NCBI GenBank assembly: GCA_051294375.1
Contig: CM119263.1
Coordinates: 11,215,383-11,279,382 of the forward strand
DNA: 64,000 bases
Direction: 5' to 3'
Source: Paraspadella gotoi
Lineage: Eukaryota; Chaetognatha
Below, piece by piece: positions 1-13,658 of the stretch; position 1 is the stretch's first letter, and each line of letters begins with the position of its first letter. The translations under genes were made by a program, and so were the position numbers. The notes below the pieces were generated by a model. It made no database searches. It was not told the origin of the DNA and saw nothing but the letters and a program-made list of their open reading frames with translations.

Positions 1-94
1 NNNNNNNNNNNNNNNNNNNNNNNNNNNNNNNNNNNNNNNNNNNNNNNNNNNNNNNNNNNNNNNNNNNNNNNNNNNNNNNNNNNNNNNNNNNNNN
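1..94. other. Assembly gap
   Basis: Run of N at the window edge. Other N runs are at 1122-1371, 2104-2128, 61654-62050 and 62907-63071. Translations that cross these runs are meaningless. Confidence 0.99.
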
Positions 95-1671
95 GTAAAA
101 AAACAGAAGGGATCAGGGATGAAAAAAGAACAGAAAAATGGCGGCGCTCTATCAGTGTGTATGCAACTATCCAACTATGCAACTATGTATGCGAACTAGT
201 AAATTTCCTAGAACTCTATTATAACACTTACTTGAAGATGGCATTATAATGAGAACGTCAGTCGAGGTTAAGCGATCAACGAAAAGGTCATTGGCTATAA
301 TATAACTAATAACTTTCTCAAGATATTAGATTTAACCTTAACTCAAGTGCCACGATTCGCTCCTCGTCTCTTCCGCGTCGTCCAAGTGTTTCCAGAGATG
401 GAATAAGAAAGAAGACTCATACATCTATTATTCAGTTGGTATTTAAAGCCGGAAAAAGAGGCAAAGCAGACGTCGCGACACGGAACAATAAAAAAACCCA
501 GAAGTTTCCGCCCGATGCATACAACTTCTTTTTATACGGTCGAGACGAGAGAGACCAACCGGAGACTTGAAATTGGGGCGCGGTATATCGAAGAATTTCT
601 ATTTGGTAATTTTCGGAATTCTTGTTTTCAATAAGAAATTTCGAAAATGAAGTAAAAAAAACAAACAAACAAAAAAAACAACAAAAAACTGGTGGCATAC
701 AATGCAGTTATAACTTTAAACTTTCAATGAAACGTACCAGAAACTGACAAACTGACGAAATGATTTAAAATGGTTACTAAATATCGCGTAACATTGTCCC
801 ATCAAATGTGAAGAAGCGAAGCCATTTTGCAAACGGAAGCTCTGCACTGGACCAAAGATTTTCTGTTTTGCGGTAGCAATGAAACTGTAAAATATTCAAG
901 GCGATGCGAGCAACTTGGGGAAAGAAAACTGGGGTCTTTGTTATGATTTATGATCTTTTATTTACGAAATTTGACGTCTCGAATTCAAAGGACATTCACC
1001 CGGAAATCTGTTATGGCTCAAAATATATTTTTAATATTTTTTTTTTACTTTCATACGTTTCATAAACAATTTTATTGACAGAAAAATTGTCCAGCTTAAT
1101 TTTTAAAAGCAGATTTGTTCGNNNNNNNNNNNNNNNNNNNNNNNNNNNNNNNNNNNNNNNNNNNNNNNNNNNNNNNNNNNNNNNNNNNNNNNNNNNNNNN
1201 NNNNNNNNNNNNNNNNNNNNNNNNNNNNNNNNNNNNNNNNNNNNNNNNNNNNNNNNNNNNNNNNNNNNNNNNNNNNNNNNNNNNNNNNNNNNNNNNNNNN
1301 NNNNNNNNNNNNNNNNNNNNNNNNNNNNNNNNNNNNNNNNNNNNNNNNNNNNNNNNNNNNNNNNNNNNNNNTTTAAAGCGGAAGAGAAATGGTCAAAAAA
1401 GGTCAGACTGGGTCAAAAAAGGTCGGACGAGAGGAGGAACAGAAAAGAAAATGTCGGACGGGAAAGGGAACGGGAAAAGGGAACGGGGAAAGGAAACAGA
1501 GAGCAATGATCAAGAGCAATGATGGGATTTTGAAGCGAGAAAAAGATGAGGATTGGAAGAAGATGAATGAGGAAGAAGGAAAAAAGTAGAGGAAAGGAAA
1601 ACAAAAGAAATGAGAGAAGGAAAGAAAGGGAATGAGGAACTGAAAGGATTCAGTGCTATAACATAAATCCT
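95..1671. other. Spacer without recognisable gene
   Basis: AT-rich sequence interrupted by the N gap at 1122-1371. A purine-rich stretch of short AGGAA/GGGAA words lies at about 1380-1630 and creates spurious ORFs on both strands. I see no exon-like GC-rich block with splice sites. Confidence 0.6.
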
Positions 1672-2810
1672 TGCCAACTGTCAAAAAAATTCAAAAAAAC
1701 ATAAATATCATTTTTTTTTATTAAATTAACTGTGTCATGACAAAGTTGACTATTAGAAATTTTTCCCTAACGTGACTTCAATACTATACTTTGTTTCAAT
1801 CCGACCTCATAAACGCTGTCTGCATCATCTGAACCATCATCATGCATCTCGTCAACGCCTTGAACGGCTCGATCCTTTCTTACTTCGCCTCCGCTCCTCT
1901 TCTCTTCTTCCTACAACTCGGCTTCGTCTCAAATCTCTTTTAAGTCTCAAACGGCTTTCCTCACAAAAATCCATTCCCCGCGTTGTTCCCCATTTAGCCC
2001 TTTCGTTTTGGCTCTCCTCTCCTCTCTTCTCCTCTCTATTCTTTTTTCGGCCTTTTTTTGAACTTATTTGTTTTTCCTTTTTTTTAAATTTCTTCTTTTA
2101 AATNNNNNNNNNNNNNNNNNNNNNNNNNCTTTAATTTTCCAATACTCGATCAATTCCAGTTTTAACTGAATCTCATTAGGCCGCCTAGTCTTTAACGTAC
2201 TCGAGAATATCCGCTTAATAATCTTCACTCGCGCACGTGCGTGTACATCCCTCGTTCTCAAAGACCAGTTTAATCTACCTTTTTCTCCAGATTTAAGTTT
2301 TTTTCTCAACTTTTTCCTTCTTTTTTTTTTCAAAACTCGGACGTTTGAGCTTCCTTCACTTCGTTTCACAACGTTTGTGACCGAACATGATCGTGTCATT
2401 TGTCTATGACGCCTTAATTTTTATGTTTTCAGTTAAGAAGTTCTTTTTCGAGGGATATAAAATTTCAAATGTGAAGGCGAGTGTTAGTTTAGAAGAGTTG
2501 CATTTATGAAATTAGCATCCAAAAATGTATGATATTATATAGCATTCATTTATATAATATAAGTTATACCTTGGCTCCTGACTTATAACATCTGTTGGTG
2601 CGACAAATCTAGGTTGAATAAAAGAATCCAGTGTAAATGCGTTTTCCCCCTCTGCGAGAAAGAAGTCAATTATTGTGTTTATCTTTTTTTCAGTCAAAAA
2701 CATTTCTAGCCTTGTTTAGATCCGTTTAGTCATTTGCGTTCGCTTCACGTTCAATTCCTCTTTTATAGTAGCCTCTTTTTGGTCTTCAAGAGAAACAGAG
2801 GGAAAGCGAA
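1672..2810. repeat. Dispersed repeat, copy A
   Basis: Two modules. Positions about 1672-2050 match about 5605-5995 in the same orientation; shared landmarks are GACAAAGTTGACTATTAG, CATCATCTGAACCATCATC and CTTGAACGGCTCGATCC. Positions about 2129-2800 match about 6660-7256 in inverted orientation; shared landmarks include GGCCGCCTAGTC and the ATATCCGCTTAATAATCTTC stretch. An N gap at 2104-2128 separates the modules. The copies differ by many small indels. Neither carries an ORF that looks like a transposase, so this is probably a non-autonomous DNA element or a nest of elements. Confidence 0.8.
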
Positions 2811-3480
2811 ACAATTCTCACGTGAGCACGGAACAAATGATAAGTAAAGCAAAACCAGCCTGAGGGGAAGAGAACAATGATGTGAACATTCGCGACCCAT
2901 GTAAAATGAGTGCGAGTCCGAGAAAATTCAATTTACACTAGTCTTGGGTTCGACATCAGCGAGTGAAAATCTTTATAATAAAAATGCCCTTTTTTTTTTC
3001 CATTGATCTCAATTATTTTTACAAATCCCACAGTTGTAACGTACGTCTCAACCTGCTATACTTAATTAAATATCCATGCTGCTTATGTTTGCTTTGGAAC
3101 TATGAGGGAAAGAAAATAATGAGCCAAAACAATAACTTGAAACAACCGAAATCTGAATTGAAATTTAACAAAGCCTAAAAAGGCCTTCACTGAAAAAGCC
3201 ACGTTCAAACTTTTTCGAGTTTTGGCACGCATTTGTTTTTGAATTTTTTACAAGAATCAGACGCCACCTTTGGCCGGTGGGACTAAAACTAAACAAAACA
3301 AAAGACACAACGCAATTAAAGATAAAACTGCGACAAACTTAGCAGACAGAAGATTTTTCACTGCAGTCGACTTCTTTAGGATTATTTAATTTCTATGCCT
3401 GTTTACTACTACTACGTTACTACTACTAGAATAATCATAACTCTCTCTCTCTCCTTCTCTACTCTCTCTCTCTCTCTCTC
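2811..3480. other. Spacer with CT-rich tract
   Basis: No gene seen. An imperfect CT microsatellite lies at about 3440-3482, just before the CpG-rich block. Confidence 0.5.
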
Positions 3481-3482
3481 TC

Positions 3483-4000
3483 ATCAGCGTCTCGCGCTCT
3501 CTATTCCGCAACTCGAGGTTGAGCATCTCTGTTGTATTGATTTCTCTCCGACGGTTTGAGTTTTAATTGAGCCCTCTCCGGCTCAAACCGGACCAACTTT
3601 CCTCCGCGCGCCTCTCGAGCGACGGTGAAGGACAAACAACGACGACGAACGGACGACCTGGAAGGAGAAAAACCGCTAGGGCAATAAATCGCAACACCGT
3701 GGGTAAACGGGGGCGCTGGCGATGTCGAGCGTAACCGCGACAACAACAACGACCGAACAAGCAGGGAAGAGGTTATTCCCGATGCTGAGACGGGAAACTA
3801 TTTGAGGAAGAAGCGAGGTTCGGCGTCGCCACCGAAATGATATATGACGAGTCTTTTGTAGCAACCCGTATGTCTCCCTGTTCGATCCGATCGTTCACGT
3901 CCCCGGTTTCCCCGTCTCGTCGTCCGTACGTCCTCCTCGACGTCGTCGTCGTCGTTTTCGACGACTTCTTTCCTTGTTATCTCAACATTTTTCCCGCGAT
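3483..4000. promoter_or_regulatory. CpG-rich block, possible promoter or first exon
   Basis: This is a local rise in GC and CpG in otherwise AT-rich DNA, with many CGA/CGT words at 3596-3830 and 3880-3965. On the plus strand an ATG at 3722 opens a 27-codon frame that ends at a TGA near 3804. No clear splice donor or following exon was found. Promoter, 5' UTR or a lost exon are all possible. Confidence 0.3.
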
Positions 4001-5330
4001 TTTGTTGTTAATTAAACACTGGCTGAAAAAAAGTCATTAATATTAAAAGTAGGATTCGAGTTAACAAGGGCGATTTAAAAATTGGTATATTAAAAATATG
4101 ATTGAAATTATTATTGATTATGAATGTAATTAGAAGGTACGATAAGGAAGGAGGTGGGATTTTTATCGATCGATTGATGTTGGTTAATTTTGTTTATATA
4201 TTTTACAATTTGGTTAATCCATCAATTCATCATGAAGTAATCTGATTGAACTTCTATTTCGATTATTCCCGATCGTGACAGCATTCACCTTTAAATGTTA
4301 GTAGTAGTAAGTAAAGAAATTCCTTTCCTGCTATTTTTCCGCTTTTTAAAACTGAAAAAAGTGTCGAGATTAGATATAAAAAGATGAGGAAGATGAAAGT
4401 AAACAAAGATTAAATAAAGTCGCGCTCGCGTGAGAAAAATCTGGATCAAAAGAGAAGAGAAACAGAAAATGAAGGCATTTTAGATGGAATTTTATGAGAT
4501 TATGGAATAAATCGTTCTTATCTCAAATAGTACAAAGAGAATGGTGATGGAATCTGGAAAGATTGAATAGAGACAAACCGCATCGATAACATCATTCTGC
4601 CGCGTGGTCTCTCTCTCTCTCTCCTTCAACCTTAATATACTTCAACATCTCAATCTGTGAGCCATCTTCTTACTACAGTCCTTCGTTATCTCTTCTACTC
4701 TTCTCTCTCTGGCCATCTCTTCGCCTTCCATTTTCCCACTCTACTCATCTTCTGCTGTTCTCCCTCAGCTGTTCTCTTGCTCTTTTTTATTAAGGATCTT
4801 CTCCTCTCTACTGGTATCTCTTGACCTTTCGTCCGACTCGTCACCTTCATTTCTCCATTACCGTTACCGGCTTCTCGAGCCAATTAAAAGGTTCTCTTCT
4901 GACACTACAGTTAATAAACAACAATACTTACCCTCCTTTCTACCCCTACGGCACCTTCCCTAATCCACCTTACTTTCCTCCCGTCTAGTCCACCTCTTCC
5001 CCCCGCTTTCCTTCCTCGATAATACAGGTCCTCTCAATGAACGCGAACAAACATCCTATATCTCAACCATCTTTTTTTTCTTTCTTTCTTTACGTGTTTT
5101 ATCATTCTTTCTCTTTTATCTTCGTCATTTGAAACTTCGTGAAGTCAGAGTTCATGGAAAAGGCTTACATAATTTTCAACGTGATTTAAAAAATAATTAA
5201 TAAGCTTGGAAGAGGATCTGATGGTGCGTGGTTTGAGTAGAGTAGAGAAGATATGATCAATCAATATTTCGTTTTAAGAGAAACGAAGAAATAAAATAGA
5301 AAAAAAACTTTATGACTTTTAAGGCTGCAA
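4001..5330. other. Spacer without recognisable gene
   Basis: AT-rich, with pyrimidine-rich stretches at 4605-5110. No ORF here has family motifs or convincing splice sites. Confidence 0.5.
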
Positions 5331-7256
5331 TAATTATTTTGCGGATGGCTTATCGAATTAGATTTTAAGTCATTGTTTATAACATATTGTGTATAATTTT
5401 TTAAAATTTTTTTCAACCTTACTACAATGGACGCGAAGAATGATTTAAAAAATTATTCAATTCTTTTGCATTAACTTTTGACCGCATCGAGAGAATTCAT
5501 ATCTGCCATCAAAATTATTGTGTATAATTACAGGATTTCTTAAGCGAGATAGTTACTGCTTGTGTACATAAGGTCTACGCCGGGGATCCCGTTAACTGTG
5601 CAAAAATTCAAAAAAAAACATTAAATTATGCTATTTTTTTTGTATTAACATTAACTGGTGTCATAACAAAGTTGACTATTAGATTTTTCCTACGTGACTT
5701 TTCAACTCTATACTTTCGTTTCAATCCGACCTCAGTTAACGCAGTGTTGCCATCATCTGAACCATCATCATGCATTTCTCCGTCAACGCCTTGAACGGCT
5801 CGATCCTTTCTTACCTCACCTCCGCTCCTCTTCCTCTTCTTCCTACGAACTCGGCTTCGATCTCAATCTCTTTTAAGTCTCAACGGCCTTCCTCACAAAA
5901 ATCCATTCCCCGCGCGTTGTATCCCGCATAGCCCTTCGCTTTTGGCTCCCTCTCCTCTTTCCCTCTCTATCTCTTTTTTCGGCCTTTTTATTGACTTATT
6001 GTTGTCTTTTTTTACTTTCTTCTTTTATTCCCGTTTTTTTTTCTTTATTTCTGGTTGTCCCCATCGTTCGACTCTCCTCTTGTTTTTTTTCTTTTATTTT
6101 TTTTATCCCCGAGCCTTCGAATTTGTTCGATCGTTTATATCTAAGAGAAGATGTGTCAGTGGAGATTTTTTATTTCAAACATCTTCTCGAATTTTTTTTA
6201 TAACTCATCCTGCGCAATAGGTGTTCCTCCTTTTTTTTAGTTTTAGATCCACTTTTCCCTTCAGAAGTATACTTTATTGAGTGTTTTTCTTTATCCATAA
6301 ACTATCCTTAAGAAATCCTGTAATTTAAATAATTTTGATGGCAGATATGAATTTCTCGTCAAAAGTTAATAAAAGAAAATATGAATAATTTTTTAAAATT
6401 CTTTCATTTAGTAAGTTAAAAAATATAAAAAATTCTATTTAATACACGAAAATAATATTCAGCTTAAAATAAAGTTTTTTAAAAATATTGATAAACTTAA
6501 TGAAACAATTTTAAGAAAGAGTCATAATACTTTTTATTAACTTTTTATGGCAAATTCAAATCTAAAAAAATGTTATAAAAAAATGAAGAAACCATTTTAA
6601 AATTTTAACATTTAAAGTAAAGTTACGGTGAAATAAAGAACAATTGTTTCGTTCTCGTTTCTAAAACTCAGACAAAGAGGCTATAAAGAGGAAAATTGAA
6701 GTGAAGCGACGCAAATGACTAACGGTTACAAAAGGTAAATGTTTGACTGAAAAAAAGATTAACACAATAATGACTCTTCGCAGAGACGCATTTACACTGA
6801 TCCTTATTACCTAGGCACCAAAGACTGTTTTAAGTCAGGAGCCAAGTGATAACTTATTTATAAAATGAATATATAATATATACATTTTTGGTGCTAATTT
6901 CATAAATGCAACTCTTCTACTAACACTCGCTCACATTTGAAATTTATACCCAAAGAACTTTAACGAAAAAAAAAAAAATAAGCGTCAGAAGACAAATTCG
7001 CACATGCGTATTCAGTGCTCGAGTCACAAACGTGAAACGAAAGTGAACGAAGTTCAAACGTCCGACGTTTGAAAAAAAAAGAAGAAAAAGTGAAAAAAAA
7101 CTTAAACGGAAAAAGTGATTAACTGCGTCTGTGAGAAACGGAGGTCCGCGCGCGAGTGAAGATTATTAAGCGGATATTCCTCGAGTACGTTAATAGACTA
7201 GGCGGCCTAATGAGATTCAGTAAAACTGAATTGATCGAGTATTGGAAATTAAAGAG
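5330..7256. repeat. Dispersed repeat, copy B, with long inverted arms
   Basis: The central part (about 5605-6250) repeats copy A in direct orientation. It is flanked by inverted arms: about 5435-5550 reads as the reverse complement of about 6300-6415, sharing CATATCTGCCATCAAAATTAT and ACAGGATTTCTTAAG. A further module at about 6660-7256 is the inverted form of 2129-2800. The long arms suggest a foldback or terminal-inverted-repeat element with a second element inserted beside it. No transposase is seen. Confidence 0.75.
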
Positions 7257-7665
7257 TATCATAAAAGAATAGGGTAATGTGATATTAAGAGAAAATGGGT
7301 AAGAATGAAAGAATATGGAAGAGACATAGCGCAATGAGCAAGGCTGAGGAAACTTCCGAGGACCACACTGTGTTTGAACCTTAGTATCTTTAAGTTTATT
7401 TAGAGTGTCTGTTTATCATCCAAAAGAGTGGCGATTACGCGAACAAGATACCCGGCATCAAGAGATTAATCTGGGCAAAAGAGCTAAAATTTTTCACCAA
7501 TTATCTACTTTTGTACCTTTCGGGTTCCTGACGAATCTTCAGTGAAGATGTAATATGTATTGTATACATTACAGGGGAGGAAAAAAGGAGATTGGAGAGA
7601 GTTAATGTTGTCGAAATCTGACGAAAGTCCCTGATTTTCTTTCTGAGTGAGAGATAGAGAGAGAG

Positions 7666-7711
<46 letters not shown>

Positions 7712-10700
7712 GAGAGAGAGAGAGAGATCGTTAATATTTCAGTATTCATCGGCTCTCGTATAAATTCTGTGAGGTGGTTCGTGTGAAGGTATTGTGGGAA
7801 TCGGAGCTTTGCTTTCGTCGCGCTAAGAAGTCAATCTCTGGGTGTGATTATCTTTCGTCAAGGTAAAAAACGCGCGTACATATACTTTGGGTTTATTGCT
7901 TTATATACACAGCAACAAACTGAAGACCATTAACCACTGTTTTTTTTTTTCGAAAGGAGATATTCTAAAGGCAAACAAGGACGCTTTTCTTAGGTTTACT
8001 TCAGTCTTTCCTTTTAGATATCTTTTTTCTTTCCCTCATCCCTTTCTTCCTTTCCCTTTTTGATCCCTTCCTCTTTTATTCATCCCTTTCTTCTTTCTCT
8101 TCAGATCCCTTCTTTCCAATCCCTTTTCCTTTCCGAGCCATTTGAAGGTCGAAGTAAGCGGACGTCGTGGCCTTAACTGAGAGAAGAGAAAGGAAAAGCC
8201 TCGTCTTCCTTTTTCGAAAGCAAAAAAGAATAAGATACAATTTGCGTCGAGTGAAGTATACTTGGCTTCCATCTCTCCACTTCCTCACGTATATTTTTAT
8301 AGACAGGTTGCGGATATTTTTTATTCTTCCATCAGAAACTTCGATATCTTTATCTCACTTTTTAGTCAATGATGTTGCCAAACTCCGACTTGTCTCCATT
8401 CAACTTCCGAGCGCCGTTCAGATATTTTATACGCTTTCTACTACTTTTTCTACTTTTTCTTGGACATCACCCGCACTTTGTCACCCCTCGCTAACAGAAA
8501 TTCAACTTTACAAAGTACATTACTTCCTATTCTGTCGCTGCTAGTTTTTCCATTGCTTTTTTTTTCTCATTTCACAGGTCATAGAAGAGACCCTCACCAT
8601 AACCTCATAACTCTTGTTAGTACTTCTTGCTTCATTTTCCTCCATTGCCACAACGGGCGAGAATCTTAATCAAAAGTGAGAACGAAACTCACCCAATTCT
8701 CGTAAAACTATATTTTTTTCTCGTTCCAGCGCGTGCGCATGAGCGCGTTCGAGAATGCAAAGCGCGTGCGAGGAACGCGCGGTTTTTATTTTCGCGGAAA
8801 TAAATTTTGTTTTGGTCTCTAAAAAAAATACGGGTTGAAGTTTATGCCAAAACACGAATCGGTTATGGATTTAGACGATTTATGAGGAGCGTTTATTGAT
8901 CCTTCATGAAAATAAAATGAAGCGTTTTGCGCCTTGAAAAAGTTGATCTTTTCTTGAGAGAAAATATTCGAACAAGTTCTGTTTTTTAACTGTAGCTGTA
9001 TAGTGTATACTGTATAGTGTATACTGTATAGTGTATACGTAAATACGTAACTGTCAAAGCTGGAATAGAATTTTGTAATTTAATAATTTACAAGTAACAA
9101 ATTACCAATTTGAACATAATATCAATTTCATAAATTACTCATTTGGAATTTACATACTGTGAAGCAAATTTTGAGAAACACCTTTGGCTTCCCCTTTTTT
9201 ATTTCACTTTAAGATTACACCAATCCCGATAGCTATACTTTGAATCCCACCGAAGTGACAACCGAAACAGGTGAAAAACAGGTGAAAAACAATTTCACAC
9301 TTATTAGATTTTCATAGACGTAAAATTAATTCAGTACGTATGAGATTGGCGCTACTATAACACATGAATGGATAATTATATATTGGTTGTACAAATTCCT
9401 AATGATCTTTTTCTTTTGATTTAATCAAGGCTTTAGAAGACTTTCAGGAAAGAAAATAGTGATGTACAAGGCGGTTATATTTACTTGGATCTTCGCATGC
9501 GGGTTTGCTTATAAGCATAGAGGACCTCATTTCAAAACATGCTCATCGCAAGTTACCTCGCAGCTTGAAAAGAAAACCTTTTTTTAATCGAATTGAAAAT
9601 CGGACAAGGTTAATTTTAGCAACTTACTTTTTTTCGACGGCCCCCGAGTTTTTGCCGAGACCGCGTACATTTTAGCGATGATTTCCAAGTTGCCTGTTTT
9701 TCTAAAAGCGAAACGAGTTTCTAAAAATCGAAACTGACGAGTTCGTTTTCGATGAACGTCATTCTTTTCTCTTTTGCTGATGTAAACTGAAACAAAATAA
9801 ACTAAAAGAATCAAAACAGAATTAAATAACGAGGGATTTGATCAAATCATCGGCGTATGATGAGCGTCTCCATGGAGATTTGCGACCCAGGGATGAATCA
9901 GAAACGCTTTTCCGTTTAAAATAGTAGAATTCGTTATAAATTTTTATAACCGCTATTAGTTTTTGATTATTGGATAGGATTAAAAGCCAAAATAAGACTA
10001 TTTTGGATGTCGGGAGCTTAAAAATTTTAAAGACTGAGAAACTGAGAAATCGCTAGTCCCAACTGACGGGAATCCTAATTTGTACTTCAGTTAAAAAAAA
10101 ATTTGTATAGAAGTATTTTTAAGGTCAAAACTGTTAAACAAGAACCTCTTTAACAACGTAAATGCCCTTTCTCTGTTACAATGCCAGGTCAATCGTCTTG
10201 AAACTCTTTTTAAGTCACTCTCTCTGTCTTCAAAAAGTCTTCAAAACTCTCACCTCGCCTTTACAACACACAGACAGCTCCTCGATAGCCCATTTTTATC
10301 GGAACTCATCCGAAAAAGAACTGACCTTTGGTGACAGACAAAGGAAATAAAAGGAGACTAAACAGCATCAAGTAGGTTTTTTAGTCAGAAACAAGGCCAT
10401 TGCGAAAGCAGACGAATAAGTTAATATTAGCGTTTTAAGAATTTGTTAAAGCAATAATTAATTCATTAAACTTTGCTTTGGAGTCATTTTGCGACAAAGT
10501 AAGACTAATAGTAATAGTAATACTAATAGTAATACTAATAGTCCAATGACAAGCGGTCTCCTCTCCGAGCAAACGATGACGAAGGCGTCGACTCAAGCAA
10601 GAGGAACGAAACATTTCATTTTGAAAATTAAATTTTTGGCGCCCAATGTCGTTTAAAGCCGACAGAAAAAAAAAACTTTCTGGGTTCCATTCGAAAAAAA

Positions 10701-10980
10701 TCTTGCAGCTGGGACCCGGTTCATTTAGGGAAGGGCGGAAATTTGAATAAACGCGAAGCCGCTTCCAAGGCTCATTTATTAAAAAAAAAAAAAAATTAAA
10801 TTGGACTGAAATGGATTGGATTTTAGTCAAAAATAAAAATGTTTTGAAGAGAGAAATCAGATTAATTCGTTAAGAATAAGCTACGAATCTGGTAAGAAAG
10901 TTGAGGAAACGAAAGTCTTTGACGCAGCGACGGAAAGTGAAACGTGGAATAAACGATGTGTTAATTACATCCAGGTCCAC
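7257..10980. other. Spacer with GA repeat and short tandem repeat
   Basis: A GA microsatellite occupies about 7650-7728. A 14-bp unit (TGTATAGTGTATAC) is repeated about three times at 8997-9038. Everything else is AT-rich with only short random ORFs, and I see no supported gene. Confidence 0.5.
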
Positions 10981-10995
10981 GTCTACTATTTTTAT

Positions 10996-11000
<5 letters not shown>

Positions 11001-11060
<60 letters not shown>
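11001..11060. repeat. (GA)n microsatellite
   Basis: About 30 uninterrupted GA units, followed by GC-rich sequence. The Ser-Leu and Arg-Glu ORFs across it are repeat translations, not proteins. Confidence 0.95.
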
Positions 11061-11300
11061 CCGCCAACGTTTTGAGAACTCGAAGCCGCGACGCGCGTGG
11101 GACGAAGGAGTAAAGGAGGAAACGCGCGCGGGTATGATGACGACGAAGAGGAGGAAGAGAAAGAAGGAGAGGAGGGAGAGAAGGGGAAGGAAGGGGACCA
11201 AACTATAACCGGGGGGCGGGCGCGGATAGAGACGGAGAGACGTCGTCGGCGCCTGGGACGGAATACGTGATAATCTTCGCGTCCGTCGTGTTACTACGTC
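11061..11300. promoter_or_regulatory. CpG-rich block, possible promoter
   Basis: Dense CpG (CGCGCG words, GGGGGGCGGGCGCGG at about 11212) directly follows the GA tract. GA tracts beside CpG-rich sequence are common at animal promoters, but no downstream gene could be assigned. Confidence 0.25.
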
Positions 11301-11769
11301 TTCTTTTTCCTCGTTTCGATCTCTCGCTCTCTGTCTCTTCCCTTTTCGGTCTCTTTCAATTTCGAGCGCTCACATTCTTTCCCGACGGATTAAATCGATA
11401 TTCAGTAAGATTTACAGCGAGATAAATTTTGTATGATTTACGTTCGAAATTCTTTTTAATCTTAATAATGACTTTGTAAAATAATAGGTCCGTATAGTTT
11501 TATAAATTCCAGCGATGACTAAGATTTAAGGTTTTAATTTAGAGAGAACATCACGGTTTTCTAAACTTAAAATTTTGTATAAAAATGCGAGAAGAACAAA
11601 AGGAGATTTTATACGTAAAAAAGAAAAGAAAAAAGAGATTGAAAGGAGAGCTGAAAAAAAAAATCGAGGATTATCTGGTGTAAAGGAGGAAAGAAAAAAA
11701 AGGAAAAGAAGCTTTGGGACTGTGTCGAGGGAATCTTGCTTGAAAGGGAGAAAAGGAGAAGGAACGATA

Positions 11770-11803
11770 GAATTAAGGAAACGAGAGAGATAGAGAGAGA
11801 GAG

Positions 11804-11892
<89 letters not shown>

Positions 11893-11915
11893 AATAGAGA
11901 TAAGAGAGAGAGAGA
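11770..11915. repeat. (GA)n microsatellite
   Basis: A long, nearly pure GA tract (11806-11888) with short interruptions at both ends. Confidence 0.95.
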
Positions 11916-12589
11916 CAGAGCCACGGAAAAGCCAATAAACAAAACGGAAAAAAGGATAACGCCGGCTCGAAAAAACAAAAGAATTCCGGAAATTTGATGT
12001 CGACGCTGAAGAGAGAACGAGAGTGGAATTCTTTCAGGCGCCCAGAAATCACGTTCGTTTCAACCGTGATTTTAATCATAATTAGTAATGATAATGATAA
12101 TGATAAAAAGTATTGGAATTTATATCGCCCCTTATATCTCTTTTTGATTTCACTTAAATATTCTCCTCAAATTTTACTTCCGCTTTACATTTTCGTGGGC
12201 CTGGCACAAGTCAAAGCCCTTTACGCGAGAATGGATTCTCTTCTTTGGAGAAAAAAAAAAACTCATCAAAGAACTTCGTCGAAATTGAAAATCGTTGGAA
12301 TGACCTTGAACGACCTTGAACGACCCTTTTTTGACGTAAATTAAAAGATGACAATTTCAGCGAGGGACACGATAGCAGAAGGGGATAGTTTTTTATGATT
12401 AATTTTTTAAGGCTTTGGACAAAAAGAGTTATGTTGAAAGTTATCAATCGATTGGTTAAATGCGTACTGAAATTTTAGTTTAAATCATAAATAAATGGTT
12501 TTAAAAATGGGAGCTAAAACTACACATAAAACGAAAAAAAAAAAACAAACAAGAAACACATTTACTATCGCCATCCGCCAGAATGCGTC

Positions 12590-12700
12590 GGCGCGCCCCC
12601 GGTGACGTAACACTGAGAATTCTCTCCTCACACCAAGCGGTCTAGGGTTCGCGCCCAATTGGTGTCCATCCGAGTAAGCGGGTCGGGACGTCTTACCCAC
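12590..12700 (+). mobile_element. tRNA-derived SINE-like element
   Basis: A B-box-like GGGTTCGCGCC lies at 12645-12655, 42 nt after a degenerate A-box-like TGACGTAACACT at 12603-12614. The same spacing occurs in the elements at 27.6 kb and 60.8 kb. The intervening CACACCAAGCGGTCTAG looks like a tRNA variable-arm region. There is no intact cloverleaf, so this is likely a SINE head and not a functional tRNA. Confidence 0.4.
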
Positions 12701-13299
12701 CTGTACTGGCCGACTACATTCAGATCCAAAATTCTGAAACGGTACTATGTCCTGTCGTGTGGCTCTAAAAACGACGTTTCGTTTTTCATATTTTGTACCT
12801 TTAAGTCAAAGCAGAGAACAGGACCAAAATTTAAAAGAGACCGTGAACTCAAAGCGCACGATAGAGCAAAAAACCACAATTTTATTTGTCACATCCAAGT
12901 TTTTTAAAAAAAAACCCTGGATGGAAACATCAGTTTTACGAGACGGAATCGCCGATTTCAAGGACGAACCCGAGATGATGATGAAGATGGCGTAACGAGG
13001 TGAGGAAATTGCCATAAGTGAAACAAAAGCCGGTCGAGAAGAAAGGCGTCGAGGGACAAACTAGAGGAGAAGACGACGACCAAACTTTTTCTCCCGCAAA
13101 CTCATTTTAAATTCAAATTCGTTCCGATGGAAAAAAAAAATTAGAAAATGGCTTTTTCTTGCTAAAAGTTATCAACCCGATCTGAGATAATTAGGCGTAG
13201 TTGCTGGGGAGAAGACAAAGAGAAAATCGTCTTTTTCTTTTTTTTAAATAATGCTAATTCACTCTTCATTTATTAGGTTACATATAATTTTTTTTTTCC

Positions 13300-13440
13300 T
13301 CAAAAAAGCGCTCCATTTCTGTTGGGAAAGCAAACTCCTCATTCCTAACTCGAAACACTGATCCTTAACCAAATTCCTAACTTAATCCCTAATCCCTCCC
13401 TATCTCTATCCTCAATTGAAGTTGAAATGGAGCGGTTTCA
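13300..13440. repeat. Small inverted repeat
   Basis: GCGCTCCATTTC at about 13308 and GAAATGGAGCGG at about 13424 are inverted copies about 110 bp apart. The DNA between them is rich in degenerate CCTAAY words. This could be a small MITE-like hairpin. Confidence 0.4.
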
Positions 13441-13658
13441 GAAAATATGGCGTAAAATTTTAAAATTCTCATTGCGGAACATGCAGTGACAGGCAGACAC
13501 GCGGCGTCCGTCCTGGATTAATTGACTTTATTTAATTTCATATCCCCCTTTCTGTTAAATTCTCCATTGTGCAGCAAAGGTGTAACGACGACGATAAAAT
13601 TTTTCGTTTCACTCGAGGACAACGAAATAAAAAAAAAAGAAAAAAAGGAAAAAAAACA

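Noticed and set aside
10870-12079. Ser-Leu or Arg-Glu repeat ORFs (also at 7501, 15481, 34763, 37696, 63628)
   Set aside because: They are translations of GA/CT microsatellites and lack any flanking coding signal.
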